NCBI GenBank assembly: GCA_034189725.1
Contig: JAXHUK010000112.1
Coordinates: 1-17,758 of the forward strand
Direction of reading: 5' to 3'
Origin: JAXHUK01 sp034189725
GTDB taxonomy: Bacteria > Chloroflexota > Dehalococcoidia > SZUA-161
DNA length: 17,758 nucleotides
Below are positions 7,574 through 16,073 of the stretch, piece by piece (position 1 is the first letter of the stretch; the number at the start of each line of letters is the position of its first letter). The notes under the pieces were generated by a model. It saw nothing but the letters and a program-made list of their open reading frames with translations. It made no database searches and had not been told where the DNA came from. Both the position numbers and the translations under genes were made by a program.

Positions 7574-8184
7574 TTTACACCCCCATTTGTTGATAGTAGT
7601 GCTTTAGCCTCGTCTGCTCCTTTAATAAATGCTTGAACACTGGACTCGACGAACTTAGGTGGCAGCCTGCGACGCATGGTATCTGTCCACCCTTCGCTGC
7701 TCAACTCAAGGAACGCAGAGAGGAAACCGAGCATCGCCATGTTCATTGCTCGCGGGTTGTTGACCTCGCGGCCGATCTGGGCAGCATGGGCCATGTATAC
7801 CGTATCAGTATACGGTTTGAATATCTGCGTTATCTCGTCCCAGCTTGGATAGGGAACCCTGCTATCGACCGCTGCAACTGGTACTACGACTACATCAGCA
7901 ATAATGGCCAGCCCTCCAGGCTTCAAATACGATGCCCATCGCGCAGCTTCCAATTGTTCAAAGCCCAGTATGAAATCAACATTTCCTTTTTTGATAATGG
8001 GAGAGAACACATGCTTGCCCCAGCGTACGTGGCTGGTTACACTCCCTCCTCGCTGGGCTAAGCCAAGGGTGTCCGACTTTTTCACATCGTATCCATTGTT
8101 CATGCCGATCTCAGCCATAGCATCGCTGGCCATAATGACCCCATGACCACCAACCCCTACCATTAAAACATCTACATTTTTCAT
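7570..8184 (-). CDS. iorB: Indolepyruvate:ferredoxin oxidoreductase, beta subunit
   Basis: This 204-residue protein is the gamma-domain-type partner of IorA in the enzyme that converts aryl-pyruvates (indolepyruvate, phenylpyruvate, hydroxyphenylpyruvate) plus CoA into aryl-acetyl-CoA, CO2 and reduced ferredoxin. Marks are MVGVGGHGVIMASDAMAEI (8-26), the KKSDTLGLAQRGGSVTSHVR region (35-54) and the GFEQLEA segment (74-80). The start is the ATG at 8184 that overlaps the iorA stop in an ATGA junction; an upstream in-frame ATG would add 23 residues lying wholly inside iorA and is rejected. The stop overlaps the paaK start the same way, so iorA, iorB and paaK are translationally coupled. Length and motifs match IorB; an oxidoreductase for other 2-oxo acids is possible but less likely beside paaK. 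Confidence 0.95.
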   Translation of the reverse strand: MKNVDVLMVGVGGHGVIMASDAMAEIGMNNGYDVKKSDTLGLAQRGGSVTSHVRWGKHVFSPIIKKGNVDFILGFEQLEAARWASYLKPGGLAIIADVVVVPVAAVDSRVPYPSWDEITQIFKPYTDTVYMAHAAQIGREVNNPRAMNMAMLGFLSAFLELSSEGWTDTMRRRLPPKFVESSVQAFIKGADEAKALLSTNGGVK

Positions 8185-9980
8185 CTCTTCATCTCCGAAA
8201 TCGCCTCTTGGGGGCAAACCTGAGCACAAATGCCACAGGCGGTGCCCACACACACATCGGGATCTATCGCAACCCCGTCACCCGAGAGAGATAACCCGGG
8301 GCATCCGATTTCCATGCAATCGTAACAGCCGGAGCAGGCGTTTTCATCTACCTCAAAGGGTGTTCCCCGGGACTTCGCCTGCAGGGCGCAGGGGCCCCGC
8401 GCAATTATCACCGATGGTTCATCAGTTTCCAGGCATCGCTCTATGGTTGACGTAATAGCCTTCAGATCAAAGGCATCGACTACATTGACATCGGTGACCC
8501 CGATCCCCTGCACCAATGTCTCCAGGTGCACAATCCGCGCTTTCTCACCGGTTGCCGAGATGCCCGAACCCGGGTGACCTTGATGACCGGTCATTGCTGT
8601 AGTCCCGTTGTCCAGTATGATAACTGTGGTATTTCCCTGATTGTATACCACATCGACCAGCCCGGTTATGCCGGAGTGCATGAACGTGGAGTCGCCGAGT
8701 ACCGCTACCGCTTTATTGAGGACGCCTGCCTTCTCTAAACCCAGCGCATGCCCGATGCTGGCGCCCATACAAGCACAGGTATCCAGGGCTGCCAGAGGAG
8801 GATAGACACCCAGGGTGTAACACCCGATATCGCTGGTAACAATAAACTCATTGGCCTGTAGCGGTTCCCCCGAATCGTGACCACGAAAGCCCAGCTTCCT
8901 CAGGGTAAACTCAGTGCCGACGTGGGGACACCCCGCGCAGAGCAGCGGTCGCCGTATCGGCAACTGCCGCGTGGATACTGCCTGCGGAGAGGTCATTGGG
9001 GGAGCTGAAATCAGGCCTGCGTCAGCAGCGCTCTGTTCCACTATCTCATGATTAAGCTCTCCGATTATAGGAAAAATCTCCTTGCCAGCGATGGGAATGC
9101 CCAGATTGCGTATCTCCTCTTCCAGAAAAGGATCCAACTCCTCAACAACGATCAAACGCTCTACTTCTTGCGCGAAGCGGCGTATCAGGTTGGCTGGAAT
9201 CGGGTAGGTGGTTACCAATTTGAGATGAGAAGCATTCTTGAATACCTCCCTGGCATATTGATATGCCACGCCACTGGATATCACACCCAGCTTGCGGTCA
9301 GCAAGTATCATTTCGTTTAGCGGAAAGTCCTCGACATAGGAACGAAGTTGAACAATACGTCCCTCCATTGCATGGCGTCTCACTCGGGCATTTGAGGGCA
9401 CCATCACAAACTTGGCGGAAGAACGCGTAAAACTGGGCTGTCTCAGATCAGCCTTTCGCTCCCCGTTCACGTCCACCACGGTCTTACAGTGAGATATACG
9501 TGTTGTGGAGCGCAGCAGCACTGGTGTGTCGAATTGCTCGCTGATGTCGAATGCCCAGTGCATCAACTCGTAAGCCTCCTGGCTATCGGTGGGTTCAAGC
9601 ATGGGCACCTTGGCGAATTTAGCAAAATGGCGGTTATCCTGCTCACCCTGGGAACTGTGCTCCCCGGGGTCGTCACATGACACCACGACCAGTCCACCAA
9701 TCGTGCCTGTGGTTGCCACCGCAAAAAACGGGTCGGCAGCGACATTCAAGCCCACATGTTTCATCGAAACCATCGCCCGAACGCCGCTGTAAGCGGCCCC
9801 CATCCCCACCTCTAAGGCCACCTTTTCATTGGTTGCCCACTCGGCGTATACTTCTTCCTTGCCGGCTATGCTCTGTAGTATCTCTGTACTCGGTGTTCCC
9901 GGATAGGCAGTTGCCACAGCGACACCGGCGTGATAGGCACCAAGTGCTATGGCCTCATTGCCTGATAAAAGTTGCTTCAT
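8181..9980 (-). CDS. iorA: Indolepyruvate:ferredoxin oxidoreductase, alpha subunit
   Basis: This 599-residue catalytic subunit carries thiamine diphosphate and two [4Fe-4S] clusters. The N-terminal pyruvate-oxidoreductase domain starts LLSGNEAIALGAYHAGV (4-20), with AYPGTPSTEI (25-34) and the CDDPGEHSSQGEQDNR segment (102-117). The thiamine domain shows CAGCPH (348-353) and SDIGCYTLG (383-391), then GDSTFMHSG (429-437) and DNGTTAMTGHQ (457-467). The C-terminal ferredoxin domain has CSGCYDC plus Cys560 (549-560) and Cys577, Cys582, Cys585, Cys589 followed by Pro. All ligands appear intact. The ATG at 9980 follows GGAG by about 11 bases. Clusters of this kind are oxygen-sensitive, which points to an anaerobe, and the reduced ferredoxin would feed energy conservation or reductive steps. 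The gene is 180 bases after livF in the same orientation, without an obvious terminator between them. Confidence 0.97.
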   Translation of the reverse strand: MKQLLSGNEAIALGAYHAGVAVATAYPGTPSTEILQSIAGKEEVYAEWATNEKVALEVGMGAAYSGVRAMVSMKHVGLNVAADPFFAVATTGTIGGLVVVSCDDPGEHSSQGEQDNRHFAKFAKVPMLEPTDSQEAYELMHWAFDISEQFDTPVLLRSTTRISHCKTVVDVNGERKADLRQPSFTRSSAKFVMVPSNARVRRHAMEGRIVQLRSYVEDFPLNEMILADRKLGVISSGVAYQYAREVFKNASHLKLVTTYPIPANLIRRFAQEVERLIVVEELDPFLEEEIRNLGIPIAGKEIFPIIGELNHEIVEQSAADAGLISAPPMTSPQAVSTRQLPIRRPLLCAGCPHVGTEFTLRKLGFRGHDSGEPLQANEFIVTSDIGCYTLGVYPPLAALDTCACMGASIGHALGLEKAGVLNKAVAVLGDSTFMHSGITGLVDVVYNQGNTTVIILDNGTTAMTGHQGHPGSGISATGEKARIVHLETLVQGIGVTDVNVVDAFDLKAITSTIERCLETDEPSVIIARGPCALQAKSRGTPFEVDENACSGCYDCMEIGCPGLSLSGDGVAIDPDVCVGTACGICAQVCPQEAISEMKR

Positions 9981-10160
9981 GTTCTACTATCTCCAATACT
10001 GCACGCGGTTCTACCATCCAGTTTTTTGTAAAGGCTCCAATGAATTGGGAGGCTCAGCGAATAGCTATACCCCGAAGTCATTCGTGGTTGACCACAGGGA
10101 ATCCTCTCGCCTTTGTATAGTATCACCTGCTATGTGCCATTTTACCATGTCTATGTAGGT

Positions 10161-10922
10161 CTAGGCTACCGTCTTTCCCAGGTACGCTTGTCTTACTCTA
10201 TCATCGCCCATAAGCTCCCTGGCTGTACCCTCTATAGTAATCCGGCCTCTCTCCATCACATACCCTCTATCGGCGATCTTGAGAGCAGCATTAGCATCCT
10301 GCTCCACAAGAAGTATCGTTAGCCCGTCATCTCTAAGCCTGACTAAAAGGCTCAGGATCTCCTTTACCAGGTTAGGGGCTAATCCCAGCGACGGTTCATC
10401 AAGTAGCAGCATCCGTGGTGAAGACATCAGGGCGCGAGCTATAGCCAGCATTTGTTGCTCGCCACCACTGAGGCTGCCTGCTGGTTGCTTTTGGCGTTCC
10501 TTGAGTATGGGAAAGAGACGGAATATCGCTTCCAGATTAGACTGAACCGAGGGACGACGCAAGAACCACCCCACAGGGGCTAATGTGCTCATTACGTTCT
10601 TTGCACACTGTGAATAGCCTCCCAGGGTCAGGTTATCAGTCACTGACATAGAGCCAAATATCTGCCTTCCCTCGGGAACATAGCCTAATCCAAGCCTCAC
10701 CGTTTTATGAGCAGGCAGCCCCGAGACCTTTCGGTCGTCCAGCCAGATATCACCACTCTTCAGCGGCACCACCCCTGTCATGGCATTCAAAAGGGAGGTC
10801 TTGCCAGCACCGTTAGCTCCGATGAGGGTTACGATCTCACCATTGTTCACCACCAGAGAGGCCTCTCTCAACGCCGTAGCCCGGCCGTAAGCTACCGACG
10901 CTTTTTCAACCCTCAGCATCAT
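10161..10922 (-). CDS. livF: Branched-chain amino acid ABC transporter, ATP-binding protein LivF
   Basis: One of two ATPases that drive the Liv-type importer at the inner face of the membrane. The 253-residue protein has Walker A GANGAGKT (35-42), the LivF-type Q-loop YVPEGRQIF (81-89), the signature LSGGEQQ (151-157), Walker B MLLLDEPSLGLAP (171-183) and VEQDA (206-210), with Gln208 at the switch-histidine position as is normal in LivF. It is longer than most LivF (about 235 residues) because of an extra stretch at about 105-125 (KNVMSTLAPVGWFLRRP) between the Q-loop and the signature. The ATG overlaps the livG stop (ATGA). The substrate is set by the binding protein and permeases, so amino acid is likely but other amides or carboxylates are possible. 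Confidence 0.95.
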   Translation of the reverse strand: MMLRVEKASVAYGRATALREASLVVNNGEIVTLIGANGAGKTSLLNAMTGVVPLKSGDIWLDDRKVSGLPAHKTVRLGLGYVPEGRQIFGSMSVTDNLTLGGYSQCAKNVMSTLAPVGWFLRRPSVQSNLEAIFRLFPILKERQKQPAGSLSGGEQQMLAIARALMSSPRMLLLDEPSLGLAPNLVKEILSLLVRLRDDGLTILLVEQDANAALKIADRGYVMERGRITIEGTARELMGDDRVRQAYLGKTVA

Positions 10923-11689
10923 TCCACCTCCTCACCGAGGTATGCAGCGATAACCCTCTGATCTCTTTGAACTTGAGCAGCGGTACCCTCGGCTATCTTT
11001 TGCCCGCTGTCCAGTACAATAACCCATTCTGCAAGCCCCATTACCAGGGGCATGTCATGCTCTACCAGCAAAACCGTGATTCCCAGTTCCTTGATGCGCC
11101 GGATGAGGTCGCTCAGCTCCCGCTTCTCCAGAGTATTCAAACCGGCTCCAGGCTCATCGAGCAGTATAAGCTGGGGCTCGGTGGCCAGAGCCCTGGCTAT
11201 AGCCAGCAGTTTTTGTTGACCAAGCGGCAGGCTGAGTGCATTCTGCTGGGCATGTGTTCCCAAGCCCACCAGGTTGAGGTACTTCATTGCCTGGAGGGTA
11301 ATGGCCTCCTCTTCACGATGAGCCTTGGGAAGGCGTAGGGCAGCCTCCAAAAAGCCGTAGCTGCTTCGAGGATGTTGCCCTGTCATTATATTCTCCAGAA
11401 CCGTCATGTTGTCAAAGAGAAGGACATTCTGGAAGGTGCGCACAATGCCCAATGCAGTTCTCTTGTGCGGTGGCATGTTGCGCAGGGAGACATCTCGAAA
11501 ACGTATCTCGCCATCGCTCACGGGATAGACACCGGCAATGAGATTGAATAGCGTTGTCTTTCCCGCTCCGTTAGGGCCGATGACGGCGGTAATCGTGCCC
11601 GCCTTTACAATCAGGTCGACCTTGTTCAGAGCTACAAGGCCGCCGAAGGCCTTACTGAGTCCCCTGGTTTCCAAAATAGCTTCACTCAC
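10919..11689 (-). CDS. livG: Branched-chain amino acid ABC transporter, ATP-binding protein LivG
   Basis: The second ATPase of the importer, 256 residues, normal for LivG. It has Walker A GPNGAGKT (38-45), the Q-loop RTFQNVLLF (84-92), a signature of LivG form SLPLGQQK (153-160) in place of LSGGQ, Walker B LILLDEPGAGLN (174-185) and the switch His211 in VEHDMPLVM. The start is a GTG at 11689 that overlaps the livM stop as GTGA, and the end overlaps livF as ATGA. These overlaps indicate coupled translation of the transporter parts in equal amounts. There are no missing motifs. Confidence 0.96.
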   Translation of the reverse strand: MSEAILETRGLSKAFGGLVALNKVDLIVKAGTITAVIGPNGAGKTTLFNLIAGVYPVSDGEIRFRDVSLRNMPPHKRTALGIVRTFQNVLLFDNMTVLENIMTGQHPRSSYGFLEAALRLPKAHREEEAITLQAMKYLNLVGLGTHAQQNALSLPLGQQKLLAIARALATEPQLILLDEPGAGLNTLEKRELSDLIRRIKELGITVLLVEHDMPLVMGLAEWVIVLDSGQKIAEGTAAQVQRDQRVIAAYLGEEVE

Positions 11690-12660
11690 GGTTCAGCCTC
11701 TCTCCGAAGTCTCCGTTGTTCGAATATGCTCTTCAACCTGACAAATAAACCTTCCGGCGTGAAAATCATTACCAGCATCAGCATTAACCCGTATATAACC
11801 ACATCCCACTCGCCAAAGGTAAGTAATAACTCGTACTTGAGCAAACACACAGTGGCGGCGCCGAAGATAGCGCCCCAAATACTGGCCAACCCGCCGATTA
11901 CCGCCATCACGACTACCATTACCGAGGCGAGAAAGCCGAATGAGCTGGGGCTGACATGGGTCATGTGATGAGCGAAGAGACTACCTGCCAGCGAGGCATA
12001 TACAGCGCTCAGCACGAAGATCTTCACCTTAAACCGGTCGGCATTGATGCCTATCGACTGTGCAGCATCCTCACTGCCGTGAATCGCTCTCAGCGCCCTT
12101 CCTGTCCGCGATCTGACAATGTTCTGTGAGATAAGCAGAACAGCCAGGCAGAAGAACCAGACCAGATAATACCGGCTGAATGATGTATCAAAAGTAAATC
12201 CTCCGATAGACAGGTAGGGGATACCTGCCATGCCGTCCGGGCCACCGGTGAACTGACCCTCCTGCCTGAATACGATATACACGATCATACCCAGTCCAAG
12301 GGTAGCCATAGCCAGATAATTACCCTTGAGCCGAAAGATAAGATAGCCGATGACATAGGCAAAGGTACCGGTTGCCGTGGCTGCTATCACCATTGCCAGC
12401 CAGGGATTGATACCATAGGTCTTGCTCAGGATGGCTGAAACATAGGCACCTATCCCGTAGAATGCAGCCTGTCCCAGAGATACCTGACCCGTATAGCCCA
12501 GGAGCAGGCATAGCCCTACCGTAACCATAGTGTTTATGCCGATGAAAATCATGAGGCTGGTATACTGTCCCAGAAACCAATCGAACGGTAATAGTATCAG
12601 AAATATCAGCGCAAGGGTGATTACGATGTAAGCCCATTGACTCTTCACACGTGCTAGCAT
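11686..12660 (-). CDS. livM: Branched-chain amino acid ABC transporter permease LivM
   Basis: This 324-residue integral membrane protein forms half of the transport channel. Hydrophobic helices begin at about 11-26 and continue through the protein. The LivM hallmark LLLGYTGQVSLGQAAFYGIG is at 52-71, followed by AYVSAIL. The cytoplasmic loop that contacts the ATPases is in the VRSRTGRALRAIHGSEDAA segment (about 183-201). The C-terminus ends with a basic, charged tail. The ATG at 12660 overlaps the livH stop by one base (TGATG), and the stop overlaps livG. Length and motifs are standard for LivM. Confidence 0.95.
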   Translation of the reverse strand: MLARVKSQWAYIVITLALIFLILLPFDWFLGQYTSLMIFIGINTMVTVGLCLLLGYTGQVSLGQAAFYGIGAYVSAILSKTYGINPWLAMVIAATATGTFAYVIGYLIFRLKGNYLAMATLGLGMIVYIVFRQEGQFTGGPDGMAGIPYLSIGGFTFDTSFSRYYLVWFFCLAVLLISQNIVRSRTGRALRAIHGSEDAAQSIGINADRFKVKIFVLSAVYASLAGSLFAHHMTHVSPSSFGFLASVMVVVMAVIGGLASIWGAIFGAATVCLLKYELLLTFGEWDVVIYGLMLMLVMIFTPEGLFVRLKSIFEQRRLRREAEP

Positions 12661-13547
12661 CAGCCTATTCGCTCCTCCTCCGCTAACTTGCCCGATCTGA
12701 CGAGTAATACGACAAGCAGAACCATCAGGGCAATTGCATCCTTATAAGAAGAGGTAAACGGTCCCCAATTCACTCCCACTGCAATCGATTCAACGACCCC
12801 CAGCGTAATGCCACCGATAACTGCTGCAATGGGGCTTCTGAAACCACCGATGGATGCTGCTACAAAGCCCTTCAGCCCCAGCATGACTCCAATACTGTAC
12901 GATGTGAAGGTCAGGGGAGCCATTACCGCTCCCCCAATTGCCCCCAACGCTGCAGCGATTGCAAATGCGAGCAATGCCATCGCTCTGGTATTGATGCCGA
13001 CAAGTCCTGCAGCCACTGGCCTTATAGCGCACGCTTTCAGGGCCTTACCTACCATTGTGTATGACAGGAAAAGATGAAGGATTATAGTTACTACCAGCGT
13101 AGTTCCGATTATCCAGAGCGCCTGGGGGTGTATGTATGCACCTAAAAAAGATATCGATCCGCTTCCGCTGAAAACTGGTGGGCGTACGTGATCCACGCCC
13201 CATATTTCTGCAGCGATACCACGGATAAATATCGAGGCTCCTATGGTGATAATGATCAGACTCACAGCCGAAGCTCGTCTGGCGGAACGGATGGCGAGCA
13301 AATACAGGAGCGCGCCAATCGCTACGGCGATGAGTACCGAAAGAAAGATTGCGGGAACGAGGGGAATTCCTGCAGAAACGAAGAGAGTGAACGAGAGCAT
13401 ACCACCTAGCATCACAAACTCACCCTGGGCGAAGTTAATGATGTTGGTAACAGCGTAGATGATAGTGAAACCCAGCCCCACTAAAGCATAGATGCTACCC
13501 TGCGTGAGACCGGATATCAGATACTGAACAAACTGGTCTGCTGACAT
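12660..13547 (-). CDS. livH: Branched-chain amino acid ABC transporter permease LivH
   Basis: This 295-residue membrane protein is the second permease of the importer. The N-terminal GLTQGSIYALVGLGFTIIY (13-31) and the following NIINFAQGEFVMLGG are classic LivH signatures. Several further helices follow, with an ATPase-contact loop near VGKALKACAIRPVAAGLVGI. The protein ends with a short charged tail. The ATG at 13547 follows GGAG by 9 bases. It is the first gene after the hairpin that separates it from the binding-protein gene, so its expression may be lower than that of the binding protein. Assignment is secure at family level; the transported solute is not proven. Confidence 0.95.
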   Translation of the reverse strand: MSADQFVQYLISGLTQGSIYALVGLGFTIIYAVTNIINFAQGEFVMLGGMLSFTLFVSAGIPLVPAIFLSVLIAVAIGALLYLLAIRSARRASAVSLIIITIGASIFIRGIAAEIWGVDHVRPPVFSGSGSISFLGAYIHPQALWIIGTTLVVTIILHLFLSYTMVGKALKACAIRPVAAGLVGINTRAMALLAFAIAAALGAIGGAVMAPLTFTSYSIGVMLGLKGFVAASIGGFRSPIAAVIGGITLGVVESIAVGVNWGPFTSSYKDAIALMVLLVVLLVRSGKLAEEERIG

Positions 13548-13578
13548 ACATCAGATCTCCAGGCCGCAAAACCCCAGA

Positions 13579-13617
13579 ACGAAACGGGGGAAAGGATACC
13601 TTTCCCCCCCGTTTCGT
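13579..13617 (-). terminator. Intercistronic hairpin between binding-protein gene and livH
   Basis: Arms ACGAAACGGGGGAAAGG (13579-13595) and 13599-13617 pair over 17 base pairs with a two-base C bulge and an ATA loop. It starts 36 bases after the binding-protein stop codon and ends 31 bases before livH. On the transcribed minus strand only scattered T residues follow (TTCTGGGGTTTT), so it is not a clean intrinsic terminator. It more likely gives partial termination or protects the upstream mRNA 3' end, a common way to make more binding protein than permease. Structure certain, function inferred. Confidence 0.45.
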
Positions 13618-13653
13618 CTCTTCATATAAAGCTTGTTAACCACGTTGTTATTG

Positions 13654-14916
13654 TTACCTGAACCAGGTCCACTCCCCGTCAACGATCTCAATCAAGGCGA
13701 GAGAACCTGGTGCCATTCCGAGATGGTCTGTGGGAGACATGGTAAAGATGCCGCCTGTGCCTGCGAAATCAGTGATTCCCTCGATTCCATCTCTGACCGC
13801 AGTTCTGGCCTCGGCGAGATCAAGACCCTCTTCCATTCCCTCAAGGGCTATGACAACCATGCTGAGTGCATCGTAGGCGTGACCGCCGAATGTATTGACA
13901 GTACCCTCACCATACAGGGCTTCGAAATCAGCCTTGTAGTTGGTCAGGACTTCTTTCTGAGGGTCATTCTCTGGGACAACATCCACGATCAGCAACTTGC
14001 CTGCGGGGAAGATAACGCCGTTAGCAGCATCTCCTGCCCCTTCGATGAATCCTATATTGGCAATTCCGTGACTGCATAGTAGGGGGGTACCCATCTGCAG
14101 TGTTTGCATATCAACGGCAACAATAGCAGATTCTTTATCGGTAGCCCAGCAGATCACAACTTCAGCATCGGTACCGCCGATGTGGGTGAGCTGAGATTGC
14201 ATGCTAGTATCACCGCTGTCGAATGTCTGGTCGTCAACCACCGTAATTCCATAGTCGGCAGCATCAGCTAAAAGAATATCTCTGCCAGCAGATCCAAATC
14301 CAGAAGTATCAGTTATGAGAGCGACCTTAGTAATATTCCCACTTTGAAGATAGGTGTATATTTCAGTAACTGCCTGTTTATCGGTCTGTGGAGTCTTGAA
14401 CACCCAGTATCTCTCTTCCACCGGGGTAACGATGTTGATACTGGCGGCACAAGAAACCAGCGGGATCTCTGCCGTAGCCACTGTGTCAAGGATGGCCATG
14501 CTATTACCGCTGGTAGTAGGCCCGATGATTGCTAGTACCTCATTCTGCTCGATAAGCCTGTTTACCATCGTGGCGCACTTCTCGGCATTGGTCTCGGTGT
14601 CGTAGATAATTACCTCCAGAGGATGCCCGTTGATTCCCCCTGCGCCGTTGATCTCGTCCACCATCATCTCAACCGTCTGCTTTTCAGGAACTCCCAGGTG
14701 TGATGCAGGACCGGTAGTCGCGAACACAGCACCTACTTTGTAGGTCTCCGCTGGTGCCTCGGTAGGTGTTGCTTCCTCAGTTGGTGCAGCAGTGGCTTCC
14801 TCGGTTGGAGTAGCAGTTGGCTCTGGCTCTTCTCCCCCATTACAGCCGATGCCACTGAATGCCATCAAGGCTACTGCCAGGGTGAGAACCACCAGCCATT
14901 TTCCGTATTTTTGCAT
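13654..14916 (-). CDS. Lipoprotein substrate-binding protein of Liv-type ABC transporter
   Basis: This 420-residue protein captures the solute outside the membrane and delivers it to LivHM. It has a signal peptide (MQKYGKWLVVLTLAVALMAF) with lipobox SGIGC, so Cys25 would be lipid-modified. A Glu/Pro/Thr-rich linker follows (about 28-57, repeats of PTEEAT/PTEA), then a periplasmic-binding-protein type I domain from about residue 58 (YKVGAVFATTGPASHLG). Family marks are MMVDEINGAGGINGHPLEV (about 84-102), IIGPTTSGNSMAI and GGHAYDAL. The fold matches Leu/Ile/Val-type receptors, but aromatic amino acids, amides and other small carboxylates are bound by the same family. The ATG at 14916 follows AGGAGG by 9 bases. 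It heads the leftward operon with a promoter about 105 bases upstream. Confidence 0.94.
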   Translation of the reverse strand: MQKYGKWLVVLTLAVALMAFSGIGCNGGEEPEPTATPTEEATAAPTEEATPTEAPAETYKVGAVFATTGPASHLGVPEKQTVEMMVDEINGAGGINGHPLEVIIYDTETNAEKCATMVNRLIEQNEVLAIIGPTTSGNSMAILDTVATAEIPLVSCAASINIVTPVEERYWVFKTPQTDKQAVTEIYTYLQSGNITKVALITDTSGFGSAGRDILLADAADYGITVVDDQTFDSGDTSMQSQLTHIGGTDAEVVICWATDKESAIVAVDMQTLQMGTPLLCSHGIANIGFIEGAGDAANGVIFPAGKLLIVDVVPENDPQKEVLTNYKADFEALYGEGTVNTFGGHAYDALSMVVIALEGMEEGLDLAEARTAVRDGIEGITDFAGTGGIFTMSPTDHLGMAPGSLALIEIVDGEWTWFR

Positions 14917-15021
14917 TTAGCCTCCCTCCTTTTTTTAATTTGCACAAACTACAGCCCCCGATACCGCAGTCTGTCGCTACCTCTATATACTAAATTTCGC
15001 ACTTGTTTCCACTGGGGAGAT

Positions 15022-15050
15022 ATTATAGCTCATGAAAATATCTGGTGCAA
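15022..15050 (-). promoter_or_regulatory. Promoter of the binding-protein/liv/ior operon
   Basis: Read on the minus strand, TTGCAC (15050-15045) is followed after exactly 17 bases by a perfect TATAAT (15027-15022). Initiation would be near 15015, giving a leader of about 100 bases before the binding-protein ATG. This is the only good minus-strand promoter pair I saw for the nine-gene cluster. Confidence 0.6.
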
Positions 15051-15077
15051 TAGCGGAGCAATGCGGCCCCTCGTTCC

Positions 15078-15106
15078 TTGACGCAGTTTATAGGTTGTCC
15101 TACAAT
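15078..15106 (+). promoter_or_regulatory. Promoter of ribF
   Basis: TTGACG (15078-15083, five of six consensus bases) and TACAAT (15101-15106, five of six) are spaced by exactly 17 bases. The predicted start of transcription is near 15112-15114, on top of the ATG at 15112. That argues against this ATG being the ribF start codon and for the GTG at 15139 with its GGAGG. Confidence 0.65.
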
Positions 15107-15138
15107 AATCGATGTCAATACTGTGTTGCGGAGGCAGC

Positions 15139-16056
15139 GTGCACATAATCTCGGAGTTACAGAATTACACACCGGAACGCGGAACCCTGCTCACGATCGG
15201 GGTTTTCGATGGTGTCCATCTGGGACACCAACATCTTATAGAAACGCTTTGTAGCCGAGCAGCAGCGAAAAATCTCCTCTGTGGAGTTGTTACGTTTAGC
15301 CGCCATCCCAGGGCTGTGTTATTACCACAAACCACAATGGCTCGCTTGACCACGCTTGAGGAACGAACAACCCTGTTTAAAAATCTCGGAGTTGATCTGG
15401 TTGTTCCCATCCCCTTCGATAGTGAGGTTGCGGCACTGAGCGCTCGCGAGTTCGTCACCATGCTCCAGAAGCATTTACGCATGCAGGGACTTGTCATCGG
15501 CCCTGACTTCGCTCTGGGTCGAGGACGAGAGGGCAATGTCGTTGCATTGAAAGCCCTGGGACAGGAGCTTGGTTTCACCGTGGAGGTGGTGGGGCCTTTG
15601 ATGGTCGGGGAACAAATGGCCAGTAGTACTGCAATCAGGCAAGCCCTCTCTCGTGGCGATATGGAAACGACATCGAAGTTGCTTGGTCGGCACTTCAGTT
15701 TGAGCGGAACTGTCGTTGGCGGGAGAGAACGAGGACAGACACTGGGTTACCCTACGGCAAACCTGGAGGTGGATTCGGAGCATGCCCTCCCCGCCGATGG
15801 CGTCTATGCAACACGTAGCCATATTGGTGATACGGTATACAAATCGGTGACTAACATCGGCATGAGACCGACATTTAACGAACGTGAGCGTACAATAGAG
15901 GTATTTCTCCTTGATTTTACCAGGAATATCTATGGGGAGGAACTCACTATTGACATCGTTGAGCGTTTGCGCGGGGAGATGAAGTTTGCAGATTCCGGGG
16001 AGCTGGTCGCTCAGATCGACAAAGACGTCGAGCGAGCAAAAGAATTATTAGAATAG
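15139..16056 (+). CDS. ribF: Bifunctional riboflavin kinase / FAD synthetase
   Basis: RibF phosphorylates riboflavin to FMN and adenylylates FMN to FAD in the cytoplasm. The N-terminal nucleotidyltransferase domain shows TIGVFDGVHLGHQ (19-31) with the HxGH motif, TFSRHPRAVLLP (52-63), GPDFALGRGREGN (121-133) and SSTAIRQALSRGD (162-174). The C-terminal flavokinase domain shows GRERGQTLGYPTANL (195-209), PADGVYAT (218-225), TNIGMRPTF (238-246) and IEVFLLDF (253-260). The 305-residue length is normal. I chose GTG 15139, which follows GGAGG by 4 bases and begins the protein where homologues begin; ATG 15112 has no ribosome binding site and lies at the predicted transcription start. The gene is divergent from the transporter operon and is followed by a short hairpin repeat. 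Flavin supply is a general housekeeping role. Confidence 0.95.
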   Translation: MHIISELQNYTPERGTLLTIGVFDGVHLGHQHLIETLCSRAAAKNLLCGVVTFSRHPRAVLLPQTTMARLTTLEERTTLFKNLGVDLVVPIPFDSEVAALSAREFVTMLQKHLRMQGLVIGPDFALGRGREGNVVALKALGQELGFTVEVVGPLMVGEQMASSTAIRQALSRGDMETTSKLLGRHFSLSGTVVGGRERGQTLGYPTANLEVDSEHALPADGVYATRSHIGDTVYKSVTNIGMRPTFNERERTIEVFLLDFTRNIYGEELTIDIVERLRGEMKFADSGELVAQIDKDVERAKELLE

Positions 16057-16073
16057 ATTATACGCCCACGTAG

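Noticed and set aside
8182..8253. Longer iorB starting at 8253
   Set aside because: The extra 23 residues lie entirely inside iorA in another frame; the ATGA overlap start at 8184 begins exactly at the family's N-terminus.
9981..10160. Terminator or promoter between livF and iorA
   Set aside because: No stable hairpin with a T-run and no well-spaced -35/-10 pair was found; only weak TATACA and TATAGC words occur.
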